From: Bryopsis sp. KO-2023
Taxonomy: Eukaryota; Chlorophyta; Ulvophyceae; Bryopsidales; Bryopsidaceae
DNA length: 64,000 nt
Direction of reading: 5' to 3'
Assembly (NCBI GenBank): GCA_030272585.1
Contig: BSYQ01000012.1
Span: forward strand, 62,001 to 126,000
Part shown: piece after piece, positions 1 through 10,715 of the stretch
Numbering within the stretch: position 1 is the stretch's first letter
How the letters are laid out: every line of letters begins with the position of its first letter
Made by a program: the position numbers and the translations under genes
Notes under the pieces: model-generated
What the model was told of the DNA's origin: nothing
What the model saw: the letters and a program-made list of their open reading frames with translations, nothing else
The model's database searches: none

Positions 1-453
1 CGCGCGTTCCTGTCCCTGAAAACGAGAGATCTCTCTAGAGTCCCTATGTTGCGCTATTGAAACGAACATAGCGATTGGTCTTCTTTTGCAGTCATGGATA
101 TTGATGAGCGCAGTGAAAAATCGTGTGTGTCGAGCTGGAAAGAGGAACGCGAAACGCAGACCCTGTTTCCCTCCTTTCGTTTCGTTAAGTGCTTCGTTTC
201 AATCCGATGATATCCACAAACTAGGGACAGCGCCTTAAGTTTCTGCTCGTTCCTACGACGAGGTCGCCACGAAAGCGCAAGAAAGAAGAGAAAAAAGTTT
301 GTTCATGGGCGATGTTGTCCGCGCAGGCGGATTCCAACTCGGCGGGTGGCTAGTAAATCAACCACCTCCCCTCTCACACTTTTTGAGGAGAATCCATCGT
401 GACTAGGGAATTTGAGATGTTTTCCGCGTTTTTTCCTATCGACGCTTGCACAC

Positions 454-911
454 CTGAGATTGCTGAGGGCTTCGGCTCTCGTGATCGACGTGGGAAAGTT
501 TATTTGCTCCTGCGTTTCGAAGGGGATTATAAACAGCTCGAAGTTTTCCTCCCCAGGTATGGGTACGGGGGGTCCTGTCGCAAAGCCAGCGTTGTCAGTT
601 TCTCCGGAATTGCCTGGCATCAACACGTTCGCTGGACGCACGCATACTCGCTGCGTTTGTCGCAGTTTCTCGTAAAGCCCCAACAGCAAGTTTTCATCGA
701 GGGCGACATAAATACGACAAAGCTGGTGTTTTTTTGGCAGCACTTTTTTTATCGTGAGAAGTCGTTGCGGCTTAGTCTCTAACTCACCGCAGCAGACCAG
801 ATTGCAAAAGAACACAGGTTCGGGAGGATCGAAGGGGTCGGGGCCCTGGCAGAAAGCCAGATAGAACGACGATAAGAACACCGCCAGGTGCAGAAAACGC
901 GCGCGGCACAT
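454..911 (-). CDS. Secreted Cys/Pro-rich family protein A (5' part)
   Basis: Two exons are supported: 911-788 and 574-454. Exon 1 starts at ATG 911 and encodes a hydrophobic signal peptide ending near FCQG, then an acidic Pro-rich stretch and a paired-Cys motif (VCCG). It ends in phase 1 at a GTGAGT donor. Exon 2 begins after GCGACAG and encodes the block that is best conserved in paralogues B and C (PIPGEENFELFIIPFET, then the PTSIT motif). It ends at CAG/GTGTGC exactly where B and C end theirs. The intron happens to be open, so a single unspliced ORF of 202 codons also exists, but the paralogues argue for splicing. Exons 3-5 would lie before the window start. The function is unknown; the signal peptide and Cys pairs indicate an extracellular or cell-surface protein. 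Confidence 0.6.
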
Positions 912-2122
912 AACTCCACTTTTTTTCAGCAGCGTCGATGTGAGGCTTGTTAAATATCCATGCTGGTGGGAGGGAAAACAGGTTTATGCGGAACACAAGT
1001 TATGGATCTTGAGAATATGAGGGAGAAGAGTGGTAGAGTGTGATCTGCGAGTACAGTAACAGTACAGCCCATCGACGACTGGCAACCATGTGATGCCCAC
1101 GCTCCGCCAAGGGGAACAGCTGCTCAGCTGCCTCTGGCTTGAATCAGATTGTGTTTTTGTCCTTGTTTGGCCACCCACCTCACTTTTTCGCATTTCATGT
1201 GGTCCCTCCGTTTCTTTGCAACCCATCAGACAATGAACAAAAGACAGTCTGGTGGCAGCTTCTTGCAATGATACATGTGCTTATTTCCCCATAGTAGACA
1301 GAGTGTGTCAGCCCCCTTTACTGCACACTGCACCCAATTAGAGCTTCCTGGAAAAGCGACCAGTTGAGAGCATGGGAAGATACAAGGCAACACAGCACTG
1401 CCTGCAACCCATCAGATGCTGGAATTGATAGCTCATGACAAACTGGATGCCCTCCGCTGCCCCATACATGCACGACCCCTTTGTGAAACCCCATTGAGAT
1501 GTGCATCTCATGCAATTGAGTATTAGCAATACTCCCTTCAAAACTTACAAAGGCAAATCTATTTCTTAAAATATTCTCTGGTCACAAACAATAATTCCAA
1601 GTTGAGCAATCCAATCCATGTACTTTTCGGTATAGCCTCTCTCTCCATTCTGACTAATGGAGACTATGAATTAGACAGTCACCAATAAAAAGTTCTTTTT
1701 CTTCCCTAAACAAGGAAATTCCATTGACTCATTATGATTGATCAATGAACTTCTTCAATGTCACGCATTGATAAATTCGTAAAATACAGTTTTCTGAGAA
1801 ACAAGTGCCCCAAAAGGCAAACCCCTAGCTTCCTGGCAATTTCATTCTGGGTTCATTTGCAGCGTAGCAGGCAAATACACCCTGTGGAGACCTCTGTCAT
1901 TTTTAACCTGGGAGAGCCAACCCTGGAAACAGCCGAAAAGTCAGCAAACCAGATGAGATATTGTACATGGAGGAACAACGCAGAAAAACACACACAACTC
2001 ATCAAGCAATTATTCAAGTTTTGGTGGTTGGGGTCATGGGGACAGCTTTAATACATGCTGCATCGTTTCAATCCGGTGGTGGTTTCAATCACATTTCATT
2101 CTTTTTCCTTTCATAGGCAACG
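912..2122. other. Intergenic, between genes A and B
   Basis: I find no convincing gene. Roughly 1740-2110 is alignable by eye with 25500-25930 downstream of paralogue C, so it belongs to the duplicated unit and probably holds the 3' end or 3' UTR of gene B. The part at 1000-1700 shows only short ORFs without recognisable content. Confidence 0.5.
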
Positions 2123-3951
2123 CTATACGTCCATATGTTCTTGTGATGCCAAGCACACACTGGGAACCAAGACGCAGGTAAATTTCTTACCTGGAAATTT
2201 TGACTTGACATGATCCCTTACACGGCCTCGAAGTCCAGCCCGAATCCTAGGAGGTGGGGGGGGTGGGCTTGGTGTGGTAGATGATGTTGTTTCGGTGGAA
2301 ACTGGTGGACTGGGTGGTGGGGGACTTGGTGGGGGGGGACTTGGTGGGGGGGGACTGGTTGCGTCAGTGGAAGACACAAGACTGGTCTCTGTTGAAGGGG
2401 TTGGTTCCGTCAGAGTTGCGGGTGCTGCCACTGGGAGGATATCAGGACACCTGCAGAACACCAATAATTTTCATGATAGACTGGAAATGAAAGACAAGGC
2501 AGTTATCCCTGAATCAGGTTGAATCATGATAGCAAGGATCTATAACTAGTAGGAAAAGGGTACTGGGCAAAAGAGTTTGGATAAGGTGAATCTCTAGTGG
2601 CGATATGCCACAAAGAACGACACAATGCAGAGTCCACTGAACAATAGTTTTCCTGATCATTTCAAAAAAGTTTGTAACCCTACAAAGTATCAGTGCATTG
2701 TATTGGCAGGCCAGAAATGTTGAAAGTGGGACAATGGTATCACGTGAGCTTACGTGCTATCCAGGGCGAAGTCAAAATTTGCTGCGTTGACCGGTTGGAT
2801 CTGGAACAGGGTGCAGGTGTCCATCAGGCATATACCAAGTATCAAGGGTGGGGGAAGGGGAGCTGGCTCAGCGTTCCCATCTTCAATGGCTCCTGTGCCA
2901 GAGGCCGAGCATCCAAGTACAGGGAAACATTGCAGCAAGGTTCGCCCTGGTACAGCAAGGATTCGAGTCAGCAGGGAATGCATCAATCATGTTTGCTCAT
3001 TTTTCCCGATAGATTTTGCCCTGGACCGGTTCAGTTCTGAGAGGGAAGTGCAGCTCAACGTCTGTGCATCACATATCAGGATACATATCAACCTGATGGC
3101 TGGGTGTTGGTTACTTACGTCTTGCGTTGCACCCACATCTCTGTACCAGGCATGCATTGGAAAGAGGGATGTCACAGCGGCTGCTCGAAAATGGATCAAG
3201 AGAGGAAGCATCCACTTGGAAGTAATTGGAGGTAAATGTAGCTATTTCCTCAATTGTCTCAGGCTGCAAGAAATCTTCGCTGTTTATTGAAAAGATTTGC
3301 ATCAAGTGGTCAGTAATCACACAGGTCTGATGTACCATCAATCTTCCCCGCTCACTGTTTCATTTCCCAGGGAGGCACACCTGAGATTGCCGAGGGCTTG
3401 CTCTTTCGTGATCGAAGTAGGGAAGACAGCTTGATCTACCGTTTCAAAGGGTATGATCAACAACTGGAAGTCCTCCTCGCTTGGGATAGTCACGGGGTCG
3501 CCTGTTGAAGAACATATCCAAGTCCCGACCAGTCGTCAGTCTTCCGGAAGCCCCTTCACCTCAGCACTCGCGCACTGAGTATTGATGGATATAAGGGCCA
3601 CAAGAAAAACAGAAACAGAAAGAAAACACGAAACGAAAAACTCCTTTCGCCAAGGGTGTCCGTGGCGAGGAATACGAAAAGAATGAGTTTCGGGTTTTCT
3701 TGCAATTTGCTTGCTGGACGAACTTTTTGGGCTTTCACCCATGACAGCAGGTTCATTCTTGGGAACATCCATTATGATAGGTCTAGTTCTGCATAAATCG
3801 ATTCTTGTCTCTGCTTACCACAGCAAAGAGAGGCGCACTGAAGCTCAGGAAATCCTGGGTCTTCAGGGTCAGTAGGATCCTGAGAGCACACGATGTGAGA
3901 CCACGCCAACAGCACTACCAGGTGCAAATAAATAAAACGTGGCTGCCACAT
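2123..3951 (-). CDS. Secreted Cys-rich protein B with SPPPP (HRGP-like) region
   Basis: Predicted exons are 3951-3819, 3501-3381, 3279-3119, 2946-2754 and 2450-2191, or 2450-2123 if the last exon is read to its stop. Every junction keeps frame (phases 1,2,1,2), and each matches a junction in paralogue C. The product has a signal peptide (ending near IVCSQ), an LCCG motif, a conserved IPFET/PTSIT block, a Cys-bearing block (SSSRCDIPLS, QRCGCN), a block with CFPVLGCS and MDTCTLFQ, then CPDILPV followed by SPPPP repeats and a basic tail. SPPPP is the hydroxyproline-glycosylation motif of green algal and plant wall glycoproteins, so a matrix or wall role is inferred. The C-terminal end is uncertain: a GTAAGA donor at 2190 competes with simple read-through to the stop. 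No named family is recognised. Confidence 0.65.
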
Positions 3952-4682
3952 AATTTCAAACCTGCTTTTTTCCCCAACACGAGTCCTGTGGTCCTGTAAA
4001 TATTCTTGATTGTGTGAGAGAGGGTAGGTTAATAAGCGGACGTTAAGAAAGGTCACACAAAAAAAAAAAAAAAAAAGAGACACGAGGCAGAATGGTGATT
4101 GAAGTGTGACCTTTCGTAGAATGACCTCCCCGTTTCCACACTTTCGACTGTTGTGCCGACCCCCTTGGTGAGAAGAGTTCGAGCTGATTTTCGAACCCGC
4201 TCACAGGTTTCCATGCAAACAGAGTGGCGCACGAAAATTTCGAGTCCGTGCGCACAAGTGCGCACACCACGTTTGCACACCATGGTATGACCCAGTGCGG
4301 CGTAGGGGAGCCTTTCGAATTGTCTGAAGATGCTCAAGTTATTGGAGGGACAGCTCGTGCTTGTAAGGGACTGGCTCAGCACACCCCCACAGCTGCACGG
4401 GGAAGGCCCTACGAACGCCACAAATCGGCGGTGGCGTTCTGAGGTGGGGCGTTGACATGTGTGGAGGCAAACACCTGCAGGTCATACCCTGCAGAGCAAA
4501 ATCACGGGTCGACGTTTTCGTAACCCCGTTTACTGCGTCACGTGGATGTGAAATCATGTTCTGACAGGCAATGAACCTCGACGGCTCTTTGGACGATGGT
4601 GTGGAGCGTTATCACGCTATTGGATATATTGATCAAGGCGATATAAACCTTGCATGCTAAGGGGTTTTCTTTGTATTCCCCC
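3952..4682. other. 5' flank of gene B up to the transposon insertion
   Basis: This holds the 5' UTR and promoter side of gene B and a T-rich run at about 4060. Stretches at 4070-4130 and 4460-4530 resemble 27680-27730 and 28030-28070 upstream of gene C, so the duplicated unit extended this far before transposon insertion. No independent gene is seen. The final CCCCC (4678-4682) is the target duplication of the outer retrotransposon. Confidence 0.5.
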
Positions 4683-4964
4683 TGTAACAATTTAAGCCTT
4701 TTGCGGAGGAGGTCGAATATCAGAACGGATGGGTGAAACACACGATAGAACACACAGAGTCTCGGCCCTCCAAGGGACTTACAAAGATGGTCCAACTGTT
4801 TCCATACAGCAATATATATCCGTTCCCTTTCCTGTACTGCTCTGATATCAACAGTACAACTTCTCACGTATTGCCATTTCACAGTACATCCTCCTTTCCC
4901 TTTCCTAACCACTCATTTCCCTCATCTACTCCAACAACCCAATCTTTTTCTCAATCCTTTTACA
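4683..4964 (-). repeat. 3' LTR of outer retrotransposon
   Basis: TGTAACAA...TTTTACA, 282 bp, matching 25003-25284 by eye over its length. It contains an ATATATAT stretch that could act as a TATA element for minus-strand transcription. It ends right before the integrase stop region. Confidence 0.93.
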
Positions 4965-4987
4965 CGCTTCCGCTGCGCTACTGAGTC

Positions 4988-5858
4988 CTAATATTCCCAA
5001 ATGGACAACCGGCATGGTTTCACAAAGTCAACATGAGTCAAGAATTTTCGATGATCTGGATCATTGATCACACACCTATGTCTGGAAATATACCCCTCAA
5101 ACAGACATGGCCCATACCAGAATGCCTTCAACTTCTCTCCTTCAGATCTCATTCGAGTATGATCGTAACACCAGACCCACTGCCCAGCCTTGTAACTTTC
5201 TTCCACAAAACGCTGCTTGGCTTTTCGCCTCTGACGCCCAATAGCATCCTGAGCCCACGCCATTCTGACATCATTCTGCCATTGTTCTTCTGAGACCGAG
5301 ACATCCCAGATATCCCGTTTTTTCATCAACTGTCGGGGCGAATACCCAGTAGCATCATGAGGCATCTGCTGAATAAGCTCCACTGCTTCTGGAACTTGCT
5401 TTGCCCATTCTGTCAGCATCGAGTCCTCTGTCATTCGCTTGATTCGATCCTCCAGTGTCCTGTGGTACCTTTCAATCAACCCTGCGCTTTTGTGAGAGTA
5501 GGGAGGCACATATTCATGTTTGATTCCAATTTTTTCCATAACAGTAGAGAATCGACGTGAGGTAAAAACCGCTGCATTGTCCGTCATGACGACCTGAGGC
5601 TGCCCCTGTGCCCGAATCCAGCCTTCCAGCACCTGACTTACTGCCTGCGTATTGGCTTGCTGCACAGGCCGTGCATCAGCGAATCTTGAGCAATGATCAA
5701 TGATGGTTACCAGGTAGACATGGTTTTCAGTCCCTCTCGGAAACGGTCCAACTACATCCATGCTGACTGCCTGTCCCGGCCACATGCCTTGTTTCGTATC
5801 TCCCCAGGGCGCCCTTTCCTTAGGTCGTTCATACTTTTGGCAAACGACGCAGGCATCC
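4988..5858 (-). CDS. Integrase, C-terminal portion, outer retrotransposon
   Basis: This is the downstream part of the outer element's pol, cut off from the rest by the gypsy insertion. Reading from 5858 it starts with the second Cys pair of the HHCC zinc domain (CVVC). It then has the DDE catalytic core: SMDVVGPF (first D), VVMTDNAAVF (second D) and GLIERYHRT (catalytic E), followed by a basic C-terminal domain ending at 4988. The integrase inserts the cDNA copy into host DNA. The first Met at 5785 is only the first ATG in the fragment, not the real start. The zinc domain's two His lie at the other side of the nest, near 20830-20850. Removing the insert and one CATCC joins the frame without loss. 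Confidence 0.88.
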
Positions 5859-6086
5859 TGTTACAGCTCCGTGGGTTATGAGCTGTGTAACGAACTGAGG
5901 GTGGGGCGATAGACACACACGAGCACACTTGAAGGGAACAATAGCTTACAGAATAACATAATGTTCGAACCTAGCACAGAGCCCTCCTTGTAACCTCTGT
6001 AGTACAATCGTACTCTGAGGTGACCCCTGTACTATCCCGTACTACCAAGTCAGACATGCAGCTGTCTGTACCACACATGCGCTACA
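5859..6086 (-). repeat. 3' LTR of gypsy element, internally deleted
   Basis: It starts TGTTACAGCT and ends GCGCTACA, like the other LTR, but is 228 bp instead of 653 bp. The missing block corresponds to about 20227-20651 and is bounded by AACC in the long copy, so a microhomology deletion is likely. The rest appears identical. Confidence 0.88.
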
Positions 6087-6666
6087 AACGCCGCCTCTTA
6101 TCTAGTAAATCGTCCCGACTCTAAATAAGAAGATTGTCTGCTTGGAATGGTCAAATAAATTCAATAAACAATTCAATCATTTCCAAATCATAAAACTGTA
6201 ATCAAACTAAAAATCCCCCAACCTTTTGATTCCCCCAGAAAACCCACCCCAGTTCCACTCAACGACCCCGAACACCCATCACTGTCTCTGACGGTCTTGC
6301 GCGGCTACCACTGCGTCCACAGCATACTCTAGCTCCTTGCGCGCTCCAACAGTCCACCATATCGACGGTGGTGTCTCTGATCCAGTACCTCCAAACTCCC
6401 TCGCAGCAGTCCCCACAGTCGGCTGTTCACGCTAGCGGGATAACCGGTGTCTGCTCAGTCCTTCCCTTTAGCGCTAGGTAAACTTCCACCAAAACTGTCC
6501 CATACCAGCCTCAGCGGCGGTGCTGCCACCGGCCGACTGAAATCAGCGGATATACTGAGAGTTTGTCGGCTCCTCGTTGAGTTCCACTTCTTCCAGAACT
6601 GGTTTAAGCTCCCCTCGCCTCTGTCCGCCACTTGTTCTCGACGACGATAGATGTCCTCCCCAACAT
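6087..6666 (-). other. Gypsy 3' untranslated region
   Basis: This is non-coding sequence between the pol stop (6667) and the 3' LTR. A purine-rich stretch (AGAGGCGGCG on the minus strand) abuts the LTR and may be the polypurine tract. Nothing else is recognised. Confidence 0.55.
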
Positions 6667-9600
6667 CTACCCCAAGCGTGCGGCAGCGCGGTAGTCAGCT
6701 ACAGCAAGTGGTGCGTTCTGCAGTTCATCGTCCGGTAACCACAGTGCCTCCTCCATGCCATATCCTCGCCACTTAACCAAGTACTCCAGGATCGTTCGCC
6801 GACCCCTTCTCCTTTCCCGGTGGTCCACAACTCGCTCTACTTCATATTCTTCTTCTCCTTCCACCAAATCCGCCGGTGGAGCTTCCAATTCACGGCGGCC
6901 ATACTGCTGAGTGGAATGGAACTCACGCAGTAATGATACGTGGAAGACGTTGTGGATTCGCCACCCTCGAGGAAGTTCAAGACGATATGCAACATCCCCG
7001 ACTTTCGCCAAGATGCGGAACGGACCTACATAGCGTGCCTGTAGTTTCTTGCTTGGCCCGCTGTGCATCAGCTCAATGTTCTTCGTCCGCAGTAGGACAC
7101 GTTCTCCCACAGCAAAGTTTTGATCGCGTCGGCTCTGGTCCGCCAATCGCTTCATTCTTACTCTTGCTGCCCCCAGATAGTTTTGTGCGGTTCTTAAGTC
7201 TCTTTGAATCCGCTGGGTGAACTGTCTTACCCCTTCCGCTCGCGCCTGTAGTGCGCCAGACACAAGTGCAGCGGGATGCTCCGGATGTATCCCATAGTTG
7301 AGATAAAATGGTGTATAGCGGGTAGCAGAGTGAACGCCATTATTATAGACATACTCCACTTGCGCCAACCGAAGATCCCAGTCGTTTTGTCTCTCAGAAA
7401 CGTACGCCCTCAGCGTTTCTTGTACAGTTCGGATATCCCGCTCTGTAATTCCATCTGTTTGCGGGTGAAAGGCGGTCGACATGCGGAGCTCTCCGCCCAG
7501 CATCGCCCAGAGTGCTCGCCAAAACTCACTCGTGAACCTTACGTCGCGATCACTGATTATGGAACGTGGAAGTCCGTGGTACTTCCAAACGCCCTCAAAG
7601 AACAGTCGCGCGTATCCTTCAGCGGTAACACGTGTGGTAGTGGGAACAAGATGAATCATTTTGGTTAGGCGGTCAAGGAATACCGCAATGGCATCGAATC
7701 CCCGCTCTGTTTGAGGTAAAGCAACCACCAAATCAGTCGCGATGGATTCCCACTTCCGCCCTGGCACTGGCAATGGTGTTAACAAACCAGCCGGCCGTCG
7801 TGACTCCACCTTAGTTCGTTGACAAGTGGGACACGTGCGGACGTAGTGGTTGACCTCCTTCTTCCAGAATTTCCAGTAGAAGTATCTTCCCACTAATTCT
7901 CTTGTTCTTTCTTGGCCCTTGTGGCCGCTCGCAGGGCTATCATGACAGAGCCGCAGTATTTTGTTGCGGATGTTCCCCCGCGGTACCACCAAGCGTAGCT
8001 CCTCTTCATCCGATAGTCGTCTCTTGAGTAAACCGTCTTCCTCCATCACGTACATAGCTTCCGCTTCCGCTTCTCGCGCTTCTAACCGCAATACAATGTC
8101 CGCCACCAATGGATCCAACCTCTGTGCGTTTCTTATAGCATCAATGAGGTCATCAGTGGGACCGGTGCGCGCGTCAACCAGAGCGGAAAGCTCTAGTGGC
8201 GGTTGAGTCTTGTTTCCCCTATCGCCAGACTCCTCCCTCAACGGATCAACTTTGTCGGCCTGTGTCCGACTAACTTTGTCGTCCAGCCTACTAATTTTGT
8301 CGTCCGTGTTGGACTCCGGGGCACGTCGAGCAAGTGCTTCCACTTCTTCAGCTGACGGATCCCAAAATTTCAATGGGGGCTCATCAAAAGCTACCTCCGA
8401 CTGGTCCGATGCCCAGTCCCCCAATTGTCCTTTCCCCGGGCGGTCAGGTCTAGTGGCCTGTCCGCTTAAGTCTTCATCTGTCTTGCGGGATCCCACCCCA
8501 GGCTTTTGTCGTCCTGGGGGGTGTTTTTGTCCGCCGCCGCAAGGCACTTCCGTGTCCTCACGTAAAGGTCTTCGGGATAATGCGTCCGCCACAATGTTGG
8601 CGGTCCCTTTAATATGCACAATGGCAAAATCAAAGGCACTTAGTAGCTCCACCCAACGTGCTTGTCGCCGTGTTAACGTGGGTTGTGTCCGGAGATACAA
8701 AAGGCTCGCATTATCCGTCCGGAGCTCAAATTTCCGTCCCTCAAGGTAGTGTCGCCAGGTGCGGAGACAATGCACCACCGCCAACAACTCCTGTTCGTGT
8801 ACAGGGTAGTTCCGCTCAGCGGGTATGAGTTTGTGACTCTCATATGCGATTGGTTGCAGTTGTCCGCCAGCTCCCTCTTGGCATAACACACCTCCTACAG
8901 CATGGTTGCTGGAATCCGTGAAAACCGTGAACGGTTTCCGTAAGTCAGGAAATAGTAGGACCGGACTCTCACTGAGACATGTCCGCAATGTCTTGAATGC
9001 CTTCTGGCACGCCTCAGTCCAGCGGAATACCACGTTTGCCTTGGTCAATTCATGAAGTGGGGCGGCTATTTCACTAAACCGGAAGATAAACTTGCGGTAA
9101 TAGCTCGCCATTCCTAAGAAGGAACGTACTTCAGTGATGTTTGTAGGACGTGGCCACTTCGTAAGCTTCGCCACCTTGTCGTCCATAGGCATAACGCCGG
9201 CCGCTGATATCCAATGTCCGAGATATTCTACTCCTGTCCGCGCCAGCTCGCACTTCGGCAGTTTGCAGTATAGCTTCTGCTCCCGAAGTTTCGCCAGAAC
9301 CGCCTCCACATGACGGGCATGGTCTTTAGCTGTCCGCGAAAATACCAAGATGTCATCGAGGAAAACAACGACGAAGTCGTCCAGGTGCTCCCGCAGGATG
9401 TCGTTGAGCATCGACATGAAGTATCCTGGGGCTCCCGTTAGCCCGAACGGTACCACTAAAAACTCATAGTGGCCGTATCTGCTTCTGAACGCGCTCTTGT
9501 GCACGTCCGCCGGGTCTAGACGCTGCTGCCAATATCCTGTTCGCAAGTCGATCTTGGTGAAGTAACGACTTCCCCCAAGTCGGTCGAACAATTCCTCAGT

Positions 9601-9771
9601 CCGCGGCAGAGGATACCTGGTTTTGACCGTGTGGCGGTTCAAAACGCGGTAATCAATGCACATTCGCATTGTTCCCTCCTTCTTGGGCACGAACAATATC
9701 GGTGCTCCGTATGGGGAATGCAATGGCCGGATAAACCCCTTCTCGAGTAGGAAATCGATTTGGGTCTTCAT
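6667..9771 (-). CDS. Gypsy Pol: RT (most), RNase H, integrase, chromodomain
   Basis: This is the larger downstream part of Pol, starting at the hAT target site. In order it shows RT with a FLDDILVF catalytic motif, RNase H (VFTDSSNHAVGG), an HHCC zinc domain (HDSPASGHKG ... CPTCQR), a DDE integrase core (TDLVVALP, ISDRDVRF, and the Glu in DGITER), a GPF module (YVGPFRIL) and a C-terminal chromodomain (EVERVVDHR ... LVKWRGY ... LWLP). It copies the RNA genome into DNA and integrates it; the chromodomain typically steers insertion to marked chromatin. The ATG at 9792 lies in the hAT end and is not the true start. The frame matches that of 16135-17696 across the duplicated GTCTTCAT. Confidence 0.93.
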   Translation of the reverse strand: MKTQIDFLLEKGFIRPLHSPYGAPILFVPKKEGTMRMCIDYRVLNRHTVKTRYPLPRTEELFDRLGGSRYFTKIDLRTGYWQQRLDPADVHKSAFRSRYGHYEFLVVPFGLTGAPGYFMSMLNDILREHLDDFVVVFLDDILVFSRTAKDHARHVEAVLAKLREQKLYCKLPKCELARTGVEYLGHWISAAGVMPMDDKVAKLTKWPRPTNITEVRSFLGMASYYRKFIFRFSEIAAPLHELTKANVVFRWTEACQKAFKTLRTCLSESPVLLFPDLRKPFTVFTDSSNHAVGGVLCQEGAGGQLQPIAYESHKLIPAERNYPVHEQELLAVVHCLRTWRHYLEGRKFELRTDNASLLYLRTQPTLTRRQARWVELLSAFDFAIVHIKGTANIVADALSRRPLREDTEVPCGGGQKHPPGRQKPGVGSRKTDEDLSGQATRPDRPGKGQLGDWASDQSEVAFDEPPLKFWDPSAEEVEALARRAPESNTDDKISRLDDKVSRTQADKVDPLREESGDRGNKTQPPLELSALVDARTGPTDDLIDAIRNAQRLDPLVADIVLRLEAREAEAEAMYVMEEDGLLKRRLSDEEELRLVVPRGNIRNKILRLCHDSPASGHKGQERTRELVGRYFYWKFWKKEVNHYVRTCPTCQRTKVESRRPAGLLTPLPVPGRKWESIATDLVVALPQTERGFDAIAVFLDRLTKMIHLVPTTTRVTAEGYARLFFEGVWKYHGLPRSIISDRDVRFTSEFWRALWAMLGGELRMSTAFHPQTDGITERDIRTVQETLRAYVSERQNDWDLRLAQVEYVYNNGVHSATRYTPFYLNYGIHPEHPAALVSGALQARAEGVRQFTQRIQRDLRTAQNYLGAARVRMKRLADQSRRDQNFAVGERVLLRTKNIELMHSGPSKKLQARYVGPFRILAKVGDVAYRLELPRGWRIHNVFHVSLLREFHSTQQYGRRELEAPPADLVEGEEEYEVERVVDHRERRRGRRTILEYLVKWRGYGMEEALWLPDDELQNAPLAVADYRAAARLG

Positions 9772-9785
9772 CAGAGATAGGACTT
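9772..9785 (+). repeat. hAT left terminal inverted repeat
   Basis: CAGAGATAGGACTT, repeated in inverse at 16121-16134. The match breaks immediately inside (GGG against TCC). Confidence 0.92.
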
Positions 9786-9789
9786 GGGC

Positions 9790-9935
9790 CAAAATTCTGG
9801 TCCGGCTACGGTCCGGTCCGGTTACGGTCGAGTTACGGTTCCGTATTACGGCCGTAACTCCGTACCGTAACCGGAGTAATATGTTGTTTTTACGGTACGG
9901 AACAGGTACGGTATAGCTACGGTAGCCCCTAAATC
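9790..9935 (+). repeat. hAT left subterminal TACGGT array
   Basis: Dense copies of TACGG/CCGTA motifs in both orientations. A matching array lies inside the right end at 15962-16120, and a few more copies lie at 10046-10075. In other hAT elements (maize Ac) short subterminal repeats bind the transposase; that role is inferred here. Confidence 0.75.
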
Positions 9936-9940
9936 ATCGT

Positions 9941-10012
9941 GAAGTAGTGTGGTTCAGTGCTAAAGCGTTAGGCTGTAGTCTGTAAGGTCGTGGGTTCGAA
10001 TCCCCCTGGGTT
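9941..10012 (+). ncRNA. tRNA-like sequence (Tyr-like), probably a pseudogene
   Basis: There is a good B box (GGTTCGAATCC, 9993-10003), an A-box-like GTGGTTCAGTGCTAAAGCG and an anticodon-arm-like CTGTAGTC, which together read like a tRNA-Tyr(GTA) body. The 3' side (CTGGGTTC) finds no pairing partner at the 5' side and the T stem has a mismatch. A degenerate tRNA or a tRNA-derived SINE head is therefore more likely than a working tRNA. Confidence 0.4.
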
Positions 10013-10202
10013 CCTTTGGGTTCTCGGGACCCTGCGGGGGTTACTATTTACGGTTTACGGTTGGTACGGTGGTTACCATACTAGGGATATGATAGGTAAT
10101 AATCGGCCTGCTGTAAACAGGTCTAAACGGGGTCGGATCGGACTCTGGTTTTCAGGAACGTGTGTTTTGGAGTGATACAAAAAAAGTCGGTTTTTTTTTT
10201 TT

Positions 10203-10420
10203 TTTTCAAAACCGATCATGATCGGCGTCGATCATCGGTGATCGGTGTTTTGATCGGACCGATTAATCGGGATCGGCGACCGATCCGATCACAAAACGTC
10301 ATCGGCCGATCACGATCCCGATCCGATCAAGGCGTGGAGCTGTGATCGGAATAGTCGGCCGATCAAAGTCGGCGTGTTTTCTTTGATCGGTGCAGTGATC
10401 GGGGTGTGCCGATCATGATC
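10203..10420 (+). repeat. hAT left GATCGG/CCGATC array
   Basis: Many closely spaced GATCGG and CCGATC motifs, preceded by a T run. The mirror array lies at 15610-15955 near the other end, so the two ends share an inner repeat class as well as the outer TACGGT class. Confidence 0.8.
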
Positions 10421-10715
10421 GGTGTGAAAGGCGCAATGTCGGTCACATCATTCAAAATCGGTTGTGTGGGTCTGATGCCGACTTGCGATCCGACTACCCG
10501 TGTTCACTGACACACCGATGACTCAGATGTGACGTCCAGCGCAAAACTGCCTCCAATATATGTCGAGCCTCGAGGCGTTTGGGCCACCTTCTTTTCTCGT
10601 GTTATGCTTGGACTTGTCTCTGTTTGCATATTGCGGTCCCTGTTTCGGTCCCTGTTTTTGTCCCGGTTTCGGTCCCTTTACCCCAGGTCCTGTTTTTTTT
10701 CTCTCGGTTTCTGAA

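Noticed and set aside
303..453. Continuation of the gene A ORF beyond 454
   Set aside because: Paralogues B and C splice at the equivalent GTG(T/C)G(C/T) donor, so the extra residues are probably intron translation.
2274..2522. Gly-rich plus-strand ORF opposite the Pro-rich exon of gene B
   Set aside because: GGGG codons are the complement of the CCCC-rich SPPPP repeats; a shadow of the real exon.
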